Positions 52,275 to 61,654 of a stretch of DNA of 64,000 bases are shown here, in pieces. The stretch is from positions 434,001 through 498,000 of the forward strand of contig JALHOL010000002.1 in the NCBI GenBank assembly GCA_022843025.1. The letters are read 5' to 3'. Each line of letters opens with the position of its first letter. The stretch's first letter is position 1. Origin of the DNA: Paracoccaceae bacterium. GTDB lineage: Bacteria > Pseudomonadota > Alphaproteobacteria > Rhodobacterales > Rhodobacteraceae. The position numbers were made by a program, and so were the translations under genes. The notes under the pieces are model-generated. The model did no database searches and was not told the DNA's origin. It saw only the letters and a program-made list of their open reading frames with translations.

Positions 52275-54053
52275 TCACGCCTGCCCGTCGGTGAATTGCA
52301 GCCGCGCCAGTCTGGCATAAAGGCCGCCTTCCGCCACCAACGCCTCATGCGTTCCTTCGGCGACGATCTGGCCCTTGTCGAACACCACGATCCGGTCCGC
52401 CCGCTTCACCGTGGCCAGCCTGTGCGCCACGACCAGCACGGTCCGCCCCTCAGAGAGGCTTTCCACCGCCGCCTGCACCGCACGCTCGGATTCCGCATCA
52501 AGCGCCGATGTCGCCTCGTCCAGCAGCAGCACCCGCGCATCGCGCAGGATCGCCCGCGCAATGGCGATGCGCTGCTTCTGCCCACCCGACAGCATCACCC
52601 CCCGCTCGCCCAGCCAGGTGTCATAGCCCTGCGGCAGCGCCATCAGGAAATCATGCGCCGCCGCCGCCTGCGCGGCCGCCTCCACCTCGGCATCCGTGGC
52701 ATCCGGGCGGCCAAAGCGGATGTTTTCCCGCGCTGATGCCGCAAAGATCACCGGGTCCTGCGGCACCAGCGCAATCGCACGGCGGAAATCGCCCCGCGCC
52801 ATATCGCGCAGGTCAACGCCGTCCATCCGCACCGCGCCCTCTTGCGGGTCATAGAACCGCATGAGCAGTTGCAGGATCGTCGTCTTGCCCGCCCCCGATG
52901 GCCCCACCAGCGCCACCGTCTCACCCGGCGCCACCCGCAGGCTTACCCCGTTCAGGGCCGAAACCTCCGGCCGCGCCGGATAGCGGAAGGTCACGCCCTC
53001 GAACGCGATATCCCCCCGCACCGGGCGGGGCAGCGCCTCAGGTGTGGCCGGGTCCATCACCGGGTCCTCTGCGCCCAGCAGTTCCACCAGCCGCTCCGTC
53101 GCCCCCGCAGCACGCTGCACCTCGCCCCAGATTTCCGACAGCGCCCCCACGGCCCCGGCCACGATCACCGCATAGATCACGAATTGCACCAATTCGCCCG
53201 GCGTCATCACCCCCGCGCGCACATCCCGCGCGCCGATCCACATCACGCCCACAATCCCGGTAAAGGTCAGGAAAATCACGATCACCGTCATCAGCGCTCG
53301 CACCCGAGTGCGGGTCTGCGCCGCGCCATAGGATTTTTCCGTCACCTCGGCGAACGATGCCCGCGTCCGCGCCTCATGCGTAAAGGCCTGCACCGTCTGC
53401 ACCGACATCAGCGCCTCGGACGCCGTCCCCGATGAGTTGGCGATCCAGTCCTGCGTCTCGCGGCTCAGGCCCCGCAACCGCCGCCCCAACACGATGATCG
53501 GCACCACCACCGCCGGCACGATCAGCAGCACCAGCCCCGACAGCTTGGCCGATGTCAGGAACAGCAACGCCATGCCGCCCACCAGCATCAGAATGTTGCG
53601 CAGCGCCACAGAGACAGACGATCCGATCAGCGACAGGATCAGCGTCGTATCCGTGGTGATCCGGCTCAGCACCTCGCCTGTCAGCAATTTCTCAAAAAAC
53701 GCCGGGCTCAGGCCCATCACCCGGTCAAACACCGCGCGGCGAATATCCGCCACCACCCGCTCACCCAGCTTGGTCACAAGGTAGTAGCGCACCCCCGTCC
53801 CGATCGCGAGCAGCGCCGCTATGCCCAGCGCTGCGCCGAAATACTGGTCCAGAATCGCCACATCCTCGTTGAACCCGTCGACCACCCGCCGCACGGCCAA
53901 AGGCAGCAGCAAACTCATCCCCGCCGTCAGCACCAATGCCGCAATGGCAAGCGCCGTCATCCCCCGATAGGGCCGCAGAAAGGGCGCAAGCCCACGCAGC
54001 GCGCCCACCTGCTTTGAGCTTGCGCGCATTTCTGCACTGTCGTCCTTGGCCAT
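52275..54053 (-). CDS. ABC exporter, fused permease/ATPase (MsbA-like)
   Basis: 592 residues. Six-helix permease domain (residues about 25-325) followed by an ATPase: Walker A VGPSGAGKTTILQLL, signature LSGGQKQRIAIARAILRD, Walker B VLLLDEATSALD. It is a homodimeric exporter type. Substrate could be lipid or drug. The start at 54053 (MAKDDSAEMR) is the first codon of the open frame. Confidence 0.92.
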   Translation of the reverse strand: MAKDDSAEMRASSKQVGALRGLAPFLRPYRGMTALAIAALVLTAGMSLLLPLAVRRVVDGFNEDVAILDQYFGAALGIAALLAIGTGVRYYLVTKLGERVVADIRRAVFDRVMGLSPAFFEKLLTGEVLSRITTDTTLILSLIGSSVSVALRNILMLVGGMALLFLTSAKLSGLVLLIVPAVVVPIIVLGRRLRGLSRETQDWIANSSGTASEALMSVQTVQAFTHEARTRASFAEVTEKSYGAAQTRTRVRALMTVIVIFLTFTGIVGVMWIGARDVRAGVMTPGELVQFVIYAVIVAGAVGALSEIWGEVQRAAGATERLVELLGAEDPVMDPATPEALPRPVRGDIAFEGVTFRYPARPEVSALNGVSLRVAPGETVALVGPSGAGKTTILQLLMRFYDPQEGAVRMDGVDLRDMARGDFRRAIALVPQDPVIFAASARENIRFGRPDATDAEVEAAAQAAAAHDFLMALPQGYDTWLGERGVMLSGGQKQRIAIARAILRDARVLLLDEATSALDAESERAVQAAVESLSEGRTVLVVAHRLATVKRADRIVVFDKGQIVAEGTHEALVAEGGLYARLARLQFTDGQA

Positions 54054-54178
54054 GTCTCTTCCCTGCGTAGCGCCTCAGGGGTTTAGGCAATGCCCCGCTG
54101 CGGGGCAAGCGCCCCGATGGTCGCGCCCCCCCTTACACCCTTCCACCGCCTGTGCCAGATTGCATCAAAGGGGATCCC

Positions 54179-54853
54179 ATGTCCGTTACCACGCTTGTCT
54201 TCGATGCCTATGGCACGCTGTTCGACATCGCCGCCCCGGCCCGCCGCGCCGCCGACGGCCACCCGGCTCTTGCGGCAGTCTGGCCCAAACTGGCCGAAGA
54301 TTGGCGGCGCAAGCAGCTGGAATACACATGGCTGCGCACCATCACCGGTGCCTATGCCGATTTCGCGCAGGTCACCGCCGACGCGCTCGATTGGGCGATG
54401 CAGGCGCATCACCTGTCCGATCCGGCCCTGCGCCGCGATCTGCTGGCACTTTACGATGAACTTGATGCCTTCCCCGAGGTTGCGGAAACGCTTCACAATC
54501 TCAAATCCACCGGCCTGCATCTTGCCATCCTGTCCAACGGCACGCCCGCGATGCTCGCCTCTGCTCAGGCCGCGGCCGGATTGACCGGGCTCATCGACAC
54601 CACCCTGTCCGTCGACTCTGTCCGCACCTACAAACCCCATTCCAGCGTTTATGCCTTGGTTCAGGCGCATACCGGCGCGAGGCCGCAGAACGTGCTTTTC
54701 GTCTCGTCCAATGGCTGGGATATCGCAGGCGCCGCCCGCTTCGGCTTTCGCACCGCTTGGGTAAACCGCGCGAATGCCCCGCAAGACCGCCTCCCCCAAG
54801 GACCGCTGCACGAAATCCCCGACCTCACCCATTTGCCCCGGCTGATTGCATGA
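54179..54853 (+). CDS. Haloacid dehalogenase, type II
   Basis: 224 residues of the HAD superfamily. Nucleophile D9 in VFDAYGTLFD, SNG in ILSNGTPAML, lysine in TYKPHSSVY, and the VSSNGWDIAGA block that marks L-2-haloacid dehalogenases. First of a tightly coupled three-gene chain. ATG at 54179 follows AAGGGGAT. Confidence 0.9.
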   Translation: MSVTTLVFDAYGTLFDIAAPARRAADGHPALAAVWPKLAEDWRRKQLEYTWLRTITGAYADFAQVTADALDWAMQAHHLSDPALRRDLLALYDELDAFPEVAETLHNLKSTGLHLAILSNGTPAMLASAQAAAGLTGLIDTTLSVDSVRTYKPHSSVYALVQAHTGARPQNVLFVSSNGWDIAGAARFGFRTAWVNRANAPQDRLPQGPLHEIPDLTHLPRLIA

Positions 54854-55677
54854 CCCAGATCTTCACCACCCCCGATGGCACCCGCCTCGCCTATCGCGAT
54901 GAAGGCACGGGCCTGCCGCTTCTTTGCCTGCCGGGCCTGACCCGCACCATGGCGGATTTCGATTATCTTCGCCCCCACCTGCCCCCCCTCCGGCTGATCC
55001 GCATGGATTACCGGGGGCGTGGCAGCAGCCAATGGACAGGGGCCGCCACCTATACCGTCCCGCAAGAGGCCAAGGATGCGCTCGACCTGCTCGATCATCT
55101 GGGTGTCGACCGTGCCGCCCTCCTCGGCACCTCGCGCGGCGGGCTGATCGGCATGCTGCTGGCCGCACTGGCAAAACCGCGCCTCATCGGCCTCTGCCTC
55201 AATGACATCGGGCCCGAAATTCACCGCTCCGGCCTGACCCGCATCTTCGATTACGTAGGCCGCAACCCCGCCGCCAAGGATCACGAAACCCTTGCCGCCG
55301 CCCTGCCCCGCAACATGCCCGGCTTCGCCAATGTCGCGTCCGATCGCTGGCTGGCTGAGGCGCGGCTGCATTACACCGCCACGGAGACCGGGCTGAAAAT
55401 CACCTATGATCCCGCCCTGCGCGACGCCTTTCTTGCCGGTTTCGATGGCCCGCCCGCCGATCTCTGGCCGCTGTTTGATGCCTGTGCAGGCCTGCCGCTT
55501 GCCCTGATCCGCGGCGCAAATTCCGACCTGCTCACGCCGGACACCACCGCCCAGATGCGCCACCGCCGCCCCGACATGATCTTTGCCGAGGTGCCGGATC
55601 GCGCCCATATCCCCTTTCTTGATGAGCCCGAAAGCCTCACCGCCATTCATTCCTTCCTGAAAGCCTGCGGCGCATGA
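54850..55677 (+). CDS. Alpha/beta hydrolase
   Basis: 275 residues, alpha/beta hydrolase fold. Nucleophile elbow LLGTSRGGLIGM, oxyanion block LLCLPGLTRTMADF, Asp near LIRGANSDLL and His in RAHIPFLDEPE. The ATG at 54850 overlaps the dehalogenase stop (ATGA). The next gene starts 4 bases before its stop. Substrate unknown. Confidence 0.9.
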   Translation: MTQIFTTPDGTRLAYRDEGTGLPLLCLPGLTRTMADFDYLRPHLPPLRLIRMDYRGRGSSQWTGAATYTVPQEAKDALDLLDHLGVDRAALLGTSRGGLIGMLLAALAKPRLIGLCLNDIGPEIHRSGLTRIFDYVGRNPAAKDHETLAAALPRNMPGFANVASDRWLAEARLHYTATETGLKITYDPALRDAFLAGFDGPPADLWPLFDACAGLPLALIRGANSDLLTPDTTAQMRHRRPDMIFAEVPDRAHIPFLDEPESLTAIHSFLKACGA

Positions 55678-56645
55678 CCGACATCTCCCTAATCGAGGCC
55701 GCCGCCGCCCGCCTGCGCGGCCATGCGCGCGTCACCCCCCTGCTGAACGCGCCGCTTCTGGATGCCGCCTTTGGCCGCCGCATCTTCATCAAGGCCGAAT
55801 GCCTGCAACTCACCGGATCGTTCAAGTTTCGGGGCGGCTGGTCTGCCATCTCGGCCCTCGACCCCGCCACCCGCGCGCGGGGCGTGCTGGCCTATTCCTC
55901 GGGCAACCACGCCCAAGGCGTGGCCCTCGCCGCCCAGCGCCACGGCATCCCCGCCACGATCATCATGCCGTCTGACGCCCCACAGGTGAAAATCGCCAAC
56001 ACTCGCGCCTATGGGGCCGAGGTGATCCTTTATGACCGCGCAACGGAAGACCGCGATGCCATCGGCGCACGCCTGACGGCGGAACGCGGCCTGACGCTCA
56101 TCAAGCCCTTCGATGACGCGCAGGTCATCGCTGGCCAGGGCACCACCGGCCTTGAAATCGCCGCCCAATCCGCCGAAGCCGGGATCGAAAGCGCCACCGT
56201 CATCACCTGCTGCGGCGGCGGCGGCCTGACCGCAGGCATCGCCCTCGCGCTGGAGTCCCGCGCCCCCGGCCTCACCGTCCGCACCGCCGAACCCGCAGGG
56301 TTCGACGATGCCGCCCGCTCCCTCGCCTCTGGCCGCATCGAACGCAATGCCACCATGACCGGCTCCCTCTGCGACGCAATCCTCACCCCCGCGCCCGGCA
56401 CGCTCACCTTCCCCATCCTCCAACGCCTCTGCGGCCCCGGCCTCACCGCCACGGATGATGAGGCGCTGCACGCCATGGCGCTGGCCTTCACCCACCTGCG
56501 GATTGTGTTGGAACCGGGCGGCGCCATCGCACTGGCCGCAGCCCTGTTCCGCGACGGGCTTCCCGATACCGTGATCTGCACCGCCTCCGGCGGCAATGTG
56601 GACCCGGATACCTTCCGCCTCGCGCTCGACCGCTTCGCCAACTGA
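55674..56645 (+). CDS. Threonine/serine dehydratase (PLP-dependent)
   Basis: 323 residues. Fold-type II PLP enzyme. PLP lysine in GSFKFRGGWSAI, phosphate site SSGNHAQGVALAAQ and glycine loop CCGGGGLTAGIALAL. No C-terminal regulatory ACT domain, so the catabolic or serine-racemase-like form. Overlaps the upstream gene by 4 bases (ATGA). Confidence 0.9.
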   Translation: MTDISLIEAAAARLRGHARVTPLLNAPLLDAAFGRRIFIKAECLQLTGSFKFRGGWSAISALDPATRARGVLAYSSGNHAQGVALAAQRHGIPATIIMPSDAPQVKIANTRAYGAEVILYDRATEDRDAIGARLTAERGLTLIKPFDDAQVIAGQGTTGLEIAAQSAEAGIESATVITCCGGGGLTAGIALALESRAPGLTVRTAEPAGFDDAARSLASGRIERNATMTGSLCDAILTPAPGTLTFPILQRLCGPGLTATDDEALHAMALAFTHLRIVLEPGGAIALAAALFRDGLPDTVICTASGGNVDPDTFRLALDRFAN

Positions 56646-56714
56646 CTCTCCTTTCCGAACCTTTCCACCCGTCATCAAACGCCCAAACCGCTCACTCCGA
56701 TTTCAGAATCGAAC

Positions 56715-57503
56715 ATGCCCCCCGTCTTCCTGCCCGACCTGCGCCTGAATGCCGAAATCAGCGGCTCGCCCTCCGGCGCGCCCCTTGTGCTGATCCATGC
56801 CCTGGGCACCAATCTCCGCATCTGGGATGAGGTGATCCCCCTTCTTCCCCCCGGGCTGCGCATCCTGCGCTTTGATCTGCGCGGCCATGGCGCATCCGAC
56901 GTGCCGCCTGCGCCCTACAACATGGGCACGCTGATCCGCGATACCGAACGCCTGATGGATCATTTCGCGCTGAAGGACGCCGTCATCCTCGGCCTCTCCA
57001 TCGGCGGCCTTATCGCCCAAGGGCTTGCGGTCAAACGCCTCGATCTGATCCGCGCCATGATCCTGTCCAACACCGCCGCCCGCATCGGCCGCCCGGAACA
57101 GTGGCAAGCGCGCATCGCCGCCATCCGCGCCACGGGGATGGACTCGCTGACCGACGCCACCATGGAACGCTGGCTGGGCCGCAAATGGCGCGACCACCCC
57201 GCCTTGCCGTCGCTCAGGCAGACGTTCCTCGCGACCGATCCCGAAGGCTGGATGGGATGCGCTTCCGCCATTTCGGGGACGGATTTCTTTGAAACCACCG
57301 CCACGCTTACCCTGCCCACCCTCGCCATCGCCGGCGCCAATGACGGCTCCACCCCGCCCGATCTGGTGCGCGAAACCGCCGCCCTCATCCGGGGCCACCG
57401 CTTTGCCCTGATGCGCGGCACGGGCCATATCCCGCCCGTCGAAAAGCCCGCCGAATACGCGGCCCTCATCGGCCAATTCCTGATGGAAATCGCACATGTC
57501 TGA
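56715..57503 (+). CDS. pcaD: 3-oxoadipate enol-lactonase
   Basis: 262 residues, alpha/beta hydrolase of the PcaD type. HALGTNLRIWDEVIPLL, the elbow GLSIGGLIAQGLAV and the GTGHIPPVEKPAEYAALI His block match the family, which acts in the beta-ketoadipate pathway. No other pca genes are in view. It overlaps the next gene by 8 bases. Confidence 0.88.
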   Translation: MPPVFLPDLRLNAEISGSPSGAPLVLIHALGTNLRIWDEVIPLLPPGLRILRFDLRGHGASDVPPAPYNMGTLIRDTERLMDHFALKDAVILGLSIGGLIAQGLAVKRLDLIRAMILSNTAARIGRPEQWQARIAAIRATGMDSLTDATMERWLGRKWRDHPALPSLRQTFLATDPEGWMGCASAISGTDFFETTATLTLPTLAIAGANDGSTPPDLVRETAALIRGHRFALMRGTGHIPPVEKPAEYAALIGQFLMEIAHV

Positions 57504-58224
57504 CATCCTGCTCATCCACGGCGCGGCGCATGGCGCATGGTGCTGGCACCGTGTCATCCCCGCGCTCACCGCCCTAGGCCACCACGCCCGCGCCATCGAC
57601 CTGCCCTCGCATGGCGATGACAGCACCGATCCCGCCACGGTGACGCTCGACAGCTACGCCCAAGCCATCCTGAACGCGACGCAGGGCCCCACGCTTCTTG
57701 TCGGTCATTCCATGGGCGGCTTTCCCATCACCGCCGCCGCCCAACTGGCCCCCGACCGCTTTACTGCGCTGATCTACCTCTGCGCCTATCTCCCCATTCC
57801 CGGCATGACGCTGGCCGAGATGCGCCGCGCAGGCCCGCGCCAACCCCTCGCCGGATCGTTCCAGATCGACCCCACCCGCACCACCTTTACCTTCGACCCG
57901 GACCAATCCCCTGCCCTGTTTTATCACGATTGCCCGCCCGAAGATGTGGCCCTCGCCCGCCGCCGCCTCTGCGCACAAGCGATCCGCCCGCAGGAAACCC
58001 CGATCCCCGACACCTCCCGCGCTGAATCCCTGCCGCGCCACTACATCCGCTGCACGGATGACCGCGCGATCCCGCCGGACTATCAGGCCACCATGGCCGC
58101 CCGCCTGCCCGCAGACCACATCCACGACCTTGCCACCTCGCACTCCCCCTTCTTCGCCGCACCCGAGGCATTGGCCCAAAAGATCCACGCCATCGCGCAA
58201 CTCCCCCCTGTCAAGCGCGCCTGA
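57496..58224 (+). CDS. Alpha/beta hydrolase, esterase/HNL branch
   Basis: 242 residues. LLIHGAAHGAWCWHRVIPAL and the elbow LLVGHSMGGFPITAAAQ place it with the plant hydroxynitrile lyase/salicylate-esterase-like group; the catalytic His is in LATSHSPFFAAPEALAQ. Start at 57496 overlaps pcaD by 8 bases. Substrate unknown. Confidence 0.86.
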   Translation: MSDILLIHGAAHGAWCWHRVIPALTALGHHARAIDLPSHGDDSTDPATVTLDSYAQAILNATQGPTLLVGHSMGGFPITAAAQLAPDRFTALIYLCAYLPIPGMTLAEMRRAGPRQPLAGSFQIDPTRTTFTFDPDQSPALFYHDCPPEDVALARRRLCAQAIRPQETPIPDTSRAESLPRHYIRCTDDRAIPPDYQATMAARLPADHIHDLATSHSPFFAAPEALAQKIHAIAQLPPVKRA

Positions 58225-58273
58225 CAGGCGTTAGCGTCCCGCCATGCGCCCGACGCACGGGCCGGGAACCCGC

Positions 58274-59485
58274 ATGTCCGACCGCCGCGAAAAACTTGCC
58301 CTCACCTTCATCCTGCTGACGATCACCATTGATGCCATCGGCATCGGTCTGATCTTCCCGGTCATGCCCGACCTGATCGAAAGCGTCACGGGCGGCAGCC
58401 TGTCACAGGCCGCACTTTGGGGGGGCCTGCTGTCCACCTCCTACGCCGTGATGCAGTTCCTGTTCGGCCCGATCATCGGCTCGCTGTCGGATCGCTTCGG
58501 AAGGCGGCCGATCCTGCTGATCTCTCTTTTCGTCATGTCGCTGGACTACCTAGTCATGGCCATAGCTCCGACGATCTGGCTGCTGCTGGCCGCCCGCGTG
58601 GTGGCAGGCATCACGGCGGCAACCTATTCCACCGCCACCGCCTTTATCGCCGACATCACCCCCCCCGAAAAACGCGGTGCGCGCTTTGGCCTGATCGGGG
58701 CCTGTTTCGGCGTGGGTTTCGTGGCGGGCCCGCTGATCGGCGGCCTCCTTGCATCGGTCGATCTGCACGCGCCCTTCTACGCCGCCGCGGCCCTTGCCTT
58801 GGCCAACATGATCTTCGGCTATTTCGTTCTGCCCGAAACCGTGACCGATGCCACCCGCCGCCCCTTTTCCCTCGCCCGCGCCAACCCGCTGGGCGCGCTG
58901 CGCGCCGTGTCGAAACTGCCGGGGGTGAAGCGGGTGCTGACCTGCTTCCTGATCCTCGGCATTGCCATGAACGTCTACCCGGCGATCTGGGCCTATTACG
59001 GACAGGCCCGCTTCGGCTGGGACAGCACAATGGTGGGTCTCTCGCTCGCGCTTTACGGCATCAGCTTTGCCGTGGGCCAAGCCGTCCTTGTCGGCCCGCT
59101 GATCAAACGCTTCGGCGAACACCGCGCCGCGCATTACGGCATGTGGGTGGATATCACCACGCTCGCCGCCCTCGGCCTGGTTACCCAAGGTGCCCATGCG
59201 ATGATCATCACCCCCATCACCGCACTGGGCGGTGTCGTCACCCCCGCGCTTCAGGCGCTGGCCAGCCGCGCCGCCCCTGCCGATGCGCAGGGCGAATTGC
59301 AGGGCGTCCTCGCTTCGCTCAACGCCATCGCCATGATCACCTCGCCGCTCTTGATGACCGCCACCTTCTCGGCCTTCACCGCGCCCTCGGCCCCGGTCTT
59401 TTCCCCCGGAGCCCCCTTCCTGCTGGCCTCGGTCTTGATGGTTGTCTGCCTTGCGCTTCATGTGACGGGCAAAACCAAGGCCTGA
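58274..59485 (+). CDS. MFS transporter, TCR/Tet family
   Basis: 403 residues, 12 membrane helices. The loop 2-3 motif is LSDRFGRRPILLISL and the family block TIDAIGIGLIFPVMPDLI matches TetA-type drug/proton antiporters. Start MSDRREK at 58274. May export an aromatic or drug; context with hydrolases does not decide it. Confidence 0.88.
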   Translation: MSDRREKLALTFILLTITIDAIGIGLIFPVMPDLIESVTGGSLSQAALWGGLLSTSYAVMQFLFGPIIGSLSDRFGRRPILLISLFVMSLDYLVMAIAPTIWLLLAARVVAGITAATYSTATAFIADITPPEKRGARFGLIGACFGVGFVAGPLIGGLLASVDLHAPFYAAAALALANMIFGYFVLPETVTDATRRPFSLARANPLGALRAVSKLPGVKRVLTCFLILGIAMNVYPAIWAYYGQARFGWDSTMVGLSLALYGISFAVGQAVLVGPLIKRFGEHRAAHYGMWVDITTLAALGLVTQGAHAMIITPITALGGVVTPALQALASRAAPADAQGELQGVLASLNAIAMITSPLLMTATFSAFTAPSAPVFSPGAPFLLASVLMVVCLALHVTGKTKA

Positions 59486-59532
59486 ATCCGTCGCCCACAG
59501 GTCGCAAACGGCCACGACCTTCCGCCTTCCCC

Positions 59533-59622
59533 CCTTCATCTTGGCAAAAATACCCTGCGGGGGTCAGCCATCGGTTCGCCATCGGTTCAAGGACTGATGG
59601 CTGACGGGGTGCAAAACCCCCG
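59533..59622 (+). repeat. Dispersed structured element, full copy after the MFS gene
   Basis: Box CCTTCATCTTGGCAAAAATA, then CCCTGCGGGG; stem 1 GTCAGCCAT/ATGGCTGAC (59563-59571 with 59597-59605) enclosing a CGGTTC-AA-GGACTG hairpin; stem 2 GGGGT/ACCCC (59606-59610 with 59616-59620). It matches the inverted copy at 21521-21607, including an A-T to T-A compensatory swap in stem 1. Confidence 0.82.
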
Positions 59623-59654
59623 GTCCGACGTAAGCCAAAGGCGGGAGACCAGAA

Positions 59655-60902
59655 ATGAAGCTCAAGGATCTCGAAATATTCGTCGTGGCACCGCCCTTCC
59701 CGGGCTGGGGCGGGCGCTACTGGATCTTCCCGAAACTCACCACCGACAACGGCATCGTGGGATATGGTGAATGTTACGCCTCCACCGTCGGCCCCAAGGC
59801 GATGAAAGCGGTGATCGAGGATGTGTTCGAACGCCACATACAGGGCGAGAACCCCGAAAACATCGAACTGATGTTCCGCCGCGCCTATTCCGCAGGCTTC
59901 ACCCAACGCCCCGATCCCACCGTGATGGGGGCCTTCTCGGGCCTTGAAATCGCCTGCTGGGATATTCTGGGCAAGGCACGCAATCGCCCCGTCCACGCCC
60001 TGCTGGGCGGCAAGATGAATGACCGCATCCGCAGCTATACCTACCTCTATCCCGAATCCGGCAAGGAAAGCGCCGAATTCTGGGTCGATCCGGATGCCGC
60101 AGCCGAGGCCGCTTTGCGCTTTGTGAACATGGGCTTCACCGCGGTGAAATTCGATCCCGCCGGCCCCTACACCATCCGCGGCGGCCATGAACCCGCCATG
60201 TCCGACATCACCCGCTCCGTCGCCTTCTGCAAAGCAATCCGCGATGCCGTGGGCGACCGGGCCGACCTTCTGTTCGGCACCCATGGCCAGTTCACCACCC
60301 CCGGCGCCATCCGTATGGGGCGTGAATTGGAACCCTACAACCCGCTCTGGTACGAAGAACCGATCCCGCCGGACAACCTGCTTGAATTTGCCGAGGTCGC
60401 CAAATCCGTGCGCGTCCCCCTCGCAACCGGCGAACGCCTCACCACCAAAGCCGAATTCGGCACCCTTCTGCGCGCAGGCGGGGTCAAGATCCTGCAACCC
60501 GCCCTTGGCCGCGTGGGGGGCATATGGGAGGCGAAAAAGATCGCCGCCATGGCCGAAATCTTCAACGCCGAAATGGCCCCGCATCTCTATGCAGGCCCGG
60601 TCGAATGGGCGGCCAACGTGCATTTCGCGGCCTCCATCCCCAATCTCCTGATCGCCGAAACGATCGAGACGGGCGGTGCTTTCCATCTGAAATTGATCAA
60701 GAACACGATCACATGGGAAGACGGCTACATCATCCCGTCAGAGGCCCCCGGTCTGGGGATTGATTTCGACGAAGACGTCGCCCGCGCGCATCCCTTCATC
60801 GGCACCGGCCTGCATCTGCAAATGCAAGAGGCCCCCTGCGACTATCGCCACGGCAACCGGTTTGAAGGCGGCGCGCCAAGCACCCTGCCGCACAAGACGT
60901 GA
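59655..60902 (+). CDS. Enolase-superfamily dehydratase (mandelate racemase/muconate lactonizing type)
   Basis: 415 residues. Enolase-superfamily capping domain and barrel. Visible landmarks are TAVKFDPAGPYTI, THGQFTTPGAI (acid/base region), WYEEPIPPDNL and ATGERLTTKAEF (Glu metal ligands). Most like acid-sugar dehydratases (galactarate/arabinonate type), but the substrate cannot be set from sequence. A GC-rich terminator follows. Confidence 0.85.
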   Translation: MKLKDLEIFVVAPPFPGWGGRYWIFPKLTTDNGIVGYGECYASTVGPKAMKAVIEDVFERHIQGENPENIELMFRRAYSAGFTQRPDPTVMGAFSGLEIACWDILGKARNRPVHALLGGKMNDRIRSYTYLYPESGKESAEFWVDPDAAAEAALRFVNMGFTAVKFDPAGPYTIRGGHEPAMSDITRSVAFCKAIRDAVGDRADLLFGTHGQFTTPGAIRMGRELEPYNPLWYEEPIPPDNLLEFAEVAKSVRVPLATGERLTTKAEFGTLLRAGGVKILQPALGRVGGIWEAKKIAAMAEIFNAEMAPHLYAGPVEWAANVHFAASIPNLLIAETIETGGAFHLKLIKNTITWEDGYIIPSEAPGLGIDFDEDVARAHPFIGTGLHLQMQEAPCDYRHGNRFEGGAPSTLPHKT

Positions 60903-60908
60903 TGGCGC

Positions 60909-60930
60909 GCGGGGGGCGTCAGCCCCCCGC
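60909..60930. terminator. GC-rich hairpin between convergent dehydratase and acetyltransferase
   Basis: GCGGGGGGC (60909-60917) pairs with GCCCCCCGC (60922-60930) over GTCA. The gap between the two stops is 36 bases, so it can serve both strands. Confidence 0.7.
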
Positions 60931-60938
60931 CCCAAATC

Positions 60939-61517
60939 TCAAAGCGTCTTGATAAACAGGATCCACTCCTGCGCATCCACCGCCCAATCGCCTTTCACCA
61001 CCGGGCGGCGGGCCACCTCGCGATACCCTTTCGCCGCATAAAGCCGCAGCGCCTCCTGATGCGTGTCGGCGGCGATCAGGCTGATCGTCCCCCGCCCCAA
61101 TCCACGCGCCACGCCCTCGGCATGGGCCAGCAGCGCCGAGCCGCAGCCCTTCCCCCGGAATCCGTCATAGGTGGCCAGCACGTTCAGATACCACGACCCC
61201 GGCGCCAAAGCCTCCAACTCCATCAACGGTACAAAGACCGCCGGAGTATCCGGGTCAATCGGCGCAGGCTCATCCTCGGCCGGATAGCCCAGCAGACAGG
61301 CCGCAACCTGCCCCTCCACCTCGGCCAGCCAGGCATTGCCAAAAGAAAAACTCCCGCTCTCCCGCGCCGCCCGCTCCCGGCCATAGGCCCAGGGATCGCC
61401 CCCCGGCCCCACCGATTTCTTCCAGAAATGCAGCGGCAGATCATCCGCCGCCATATTGATGAACCGCACCAGATGTTCGGCATCCGCCGCCGTCGCGCCC
61501 CGGATCAGCATCCTCAT
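60939..61517 (-). CDS. GNAT-family N-acetyltransferase
   Basis: 192 residues. GNAT fold: LIRGATAADAEHLVRFINMA, then the acetyl-CoA loop GFRGKGCGSALLAHAEGVA and ALRLYAAKGYREVARRPV. Start at 61517. Divergent from the cupin gene. Substrate unknown. Confidence 0.87.
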   Translation of the reverse strand: MRMLIRGATAADAEHLVRFINMAADDLPLHFWKKSVGPGGDPWAYGRERAARESGSFSFGNAWLAEVEGQVAACLLGYPAEDEPAPIDPDTPAVFVPLMELEALAPGSWYLNVLATYDGFRGKGCGSALLAHAEGVARGLGRGTISLIAADTHQEALRLYAAKGYREVARRPVVKGDWAVDAQEWILFIKTL

Positions 61518-61654
61518 CCTTCCCCACCCAGACCTGCCTTTTCCCTGACCGATCCGCCCGCATCAGGCAACCCCCTAGCCCGCCCCTTTCCGGCTTGCCA
61601 GCCCCCGGATCGCCCCCTACCACTATCCCCAACACGACAGATGGAGCGTCAGAC

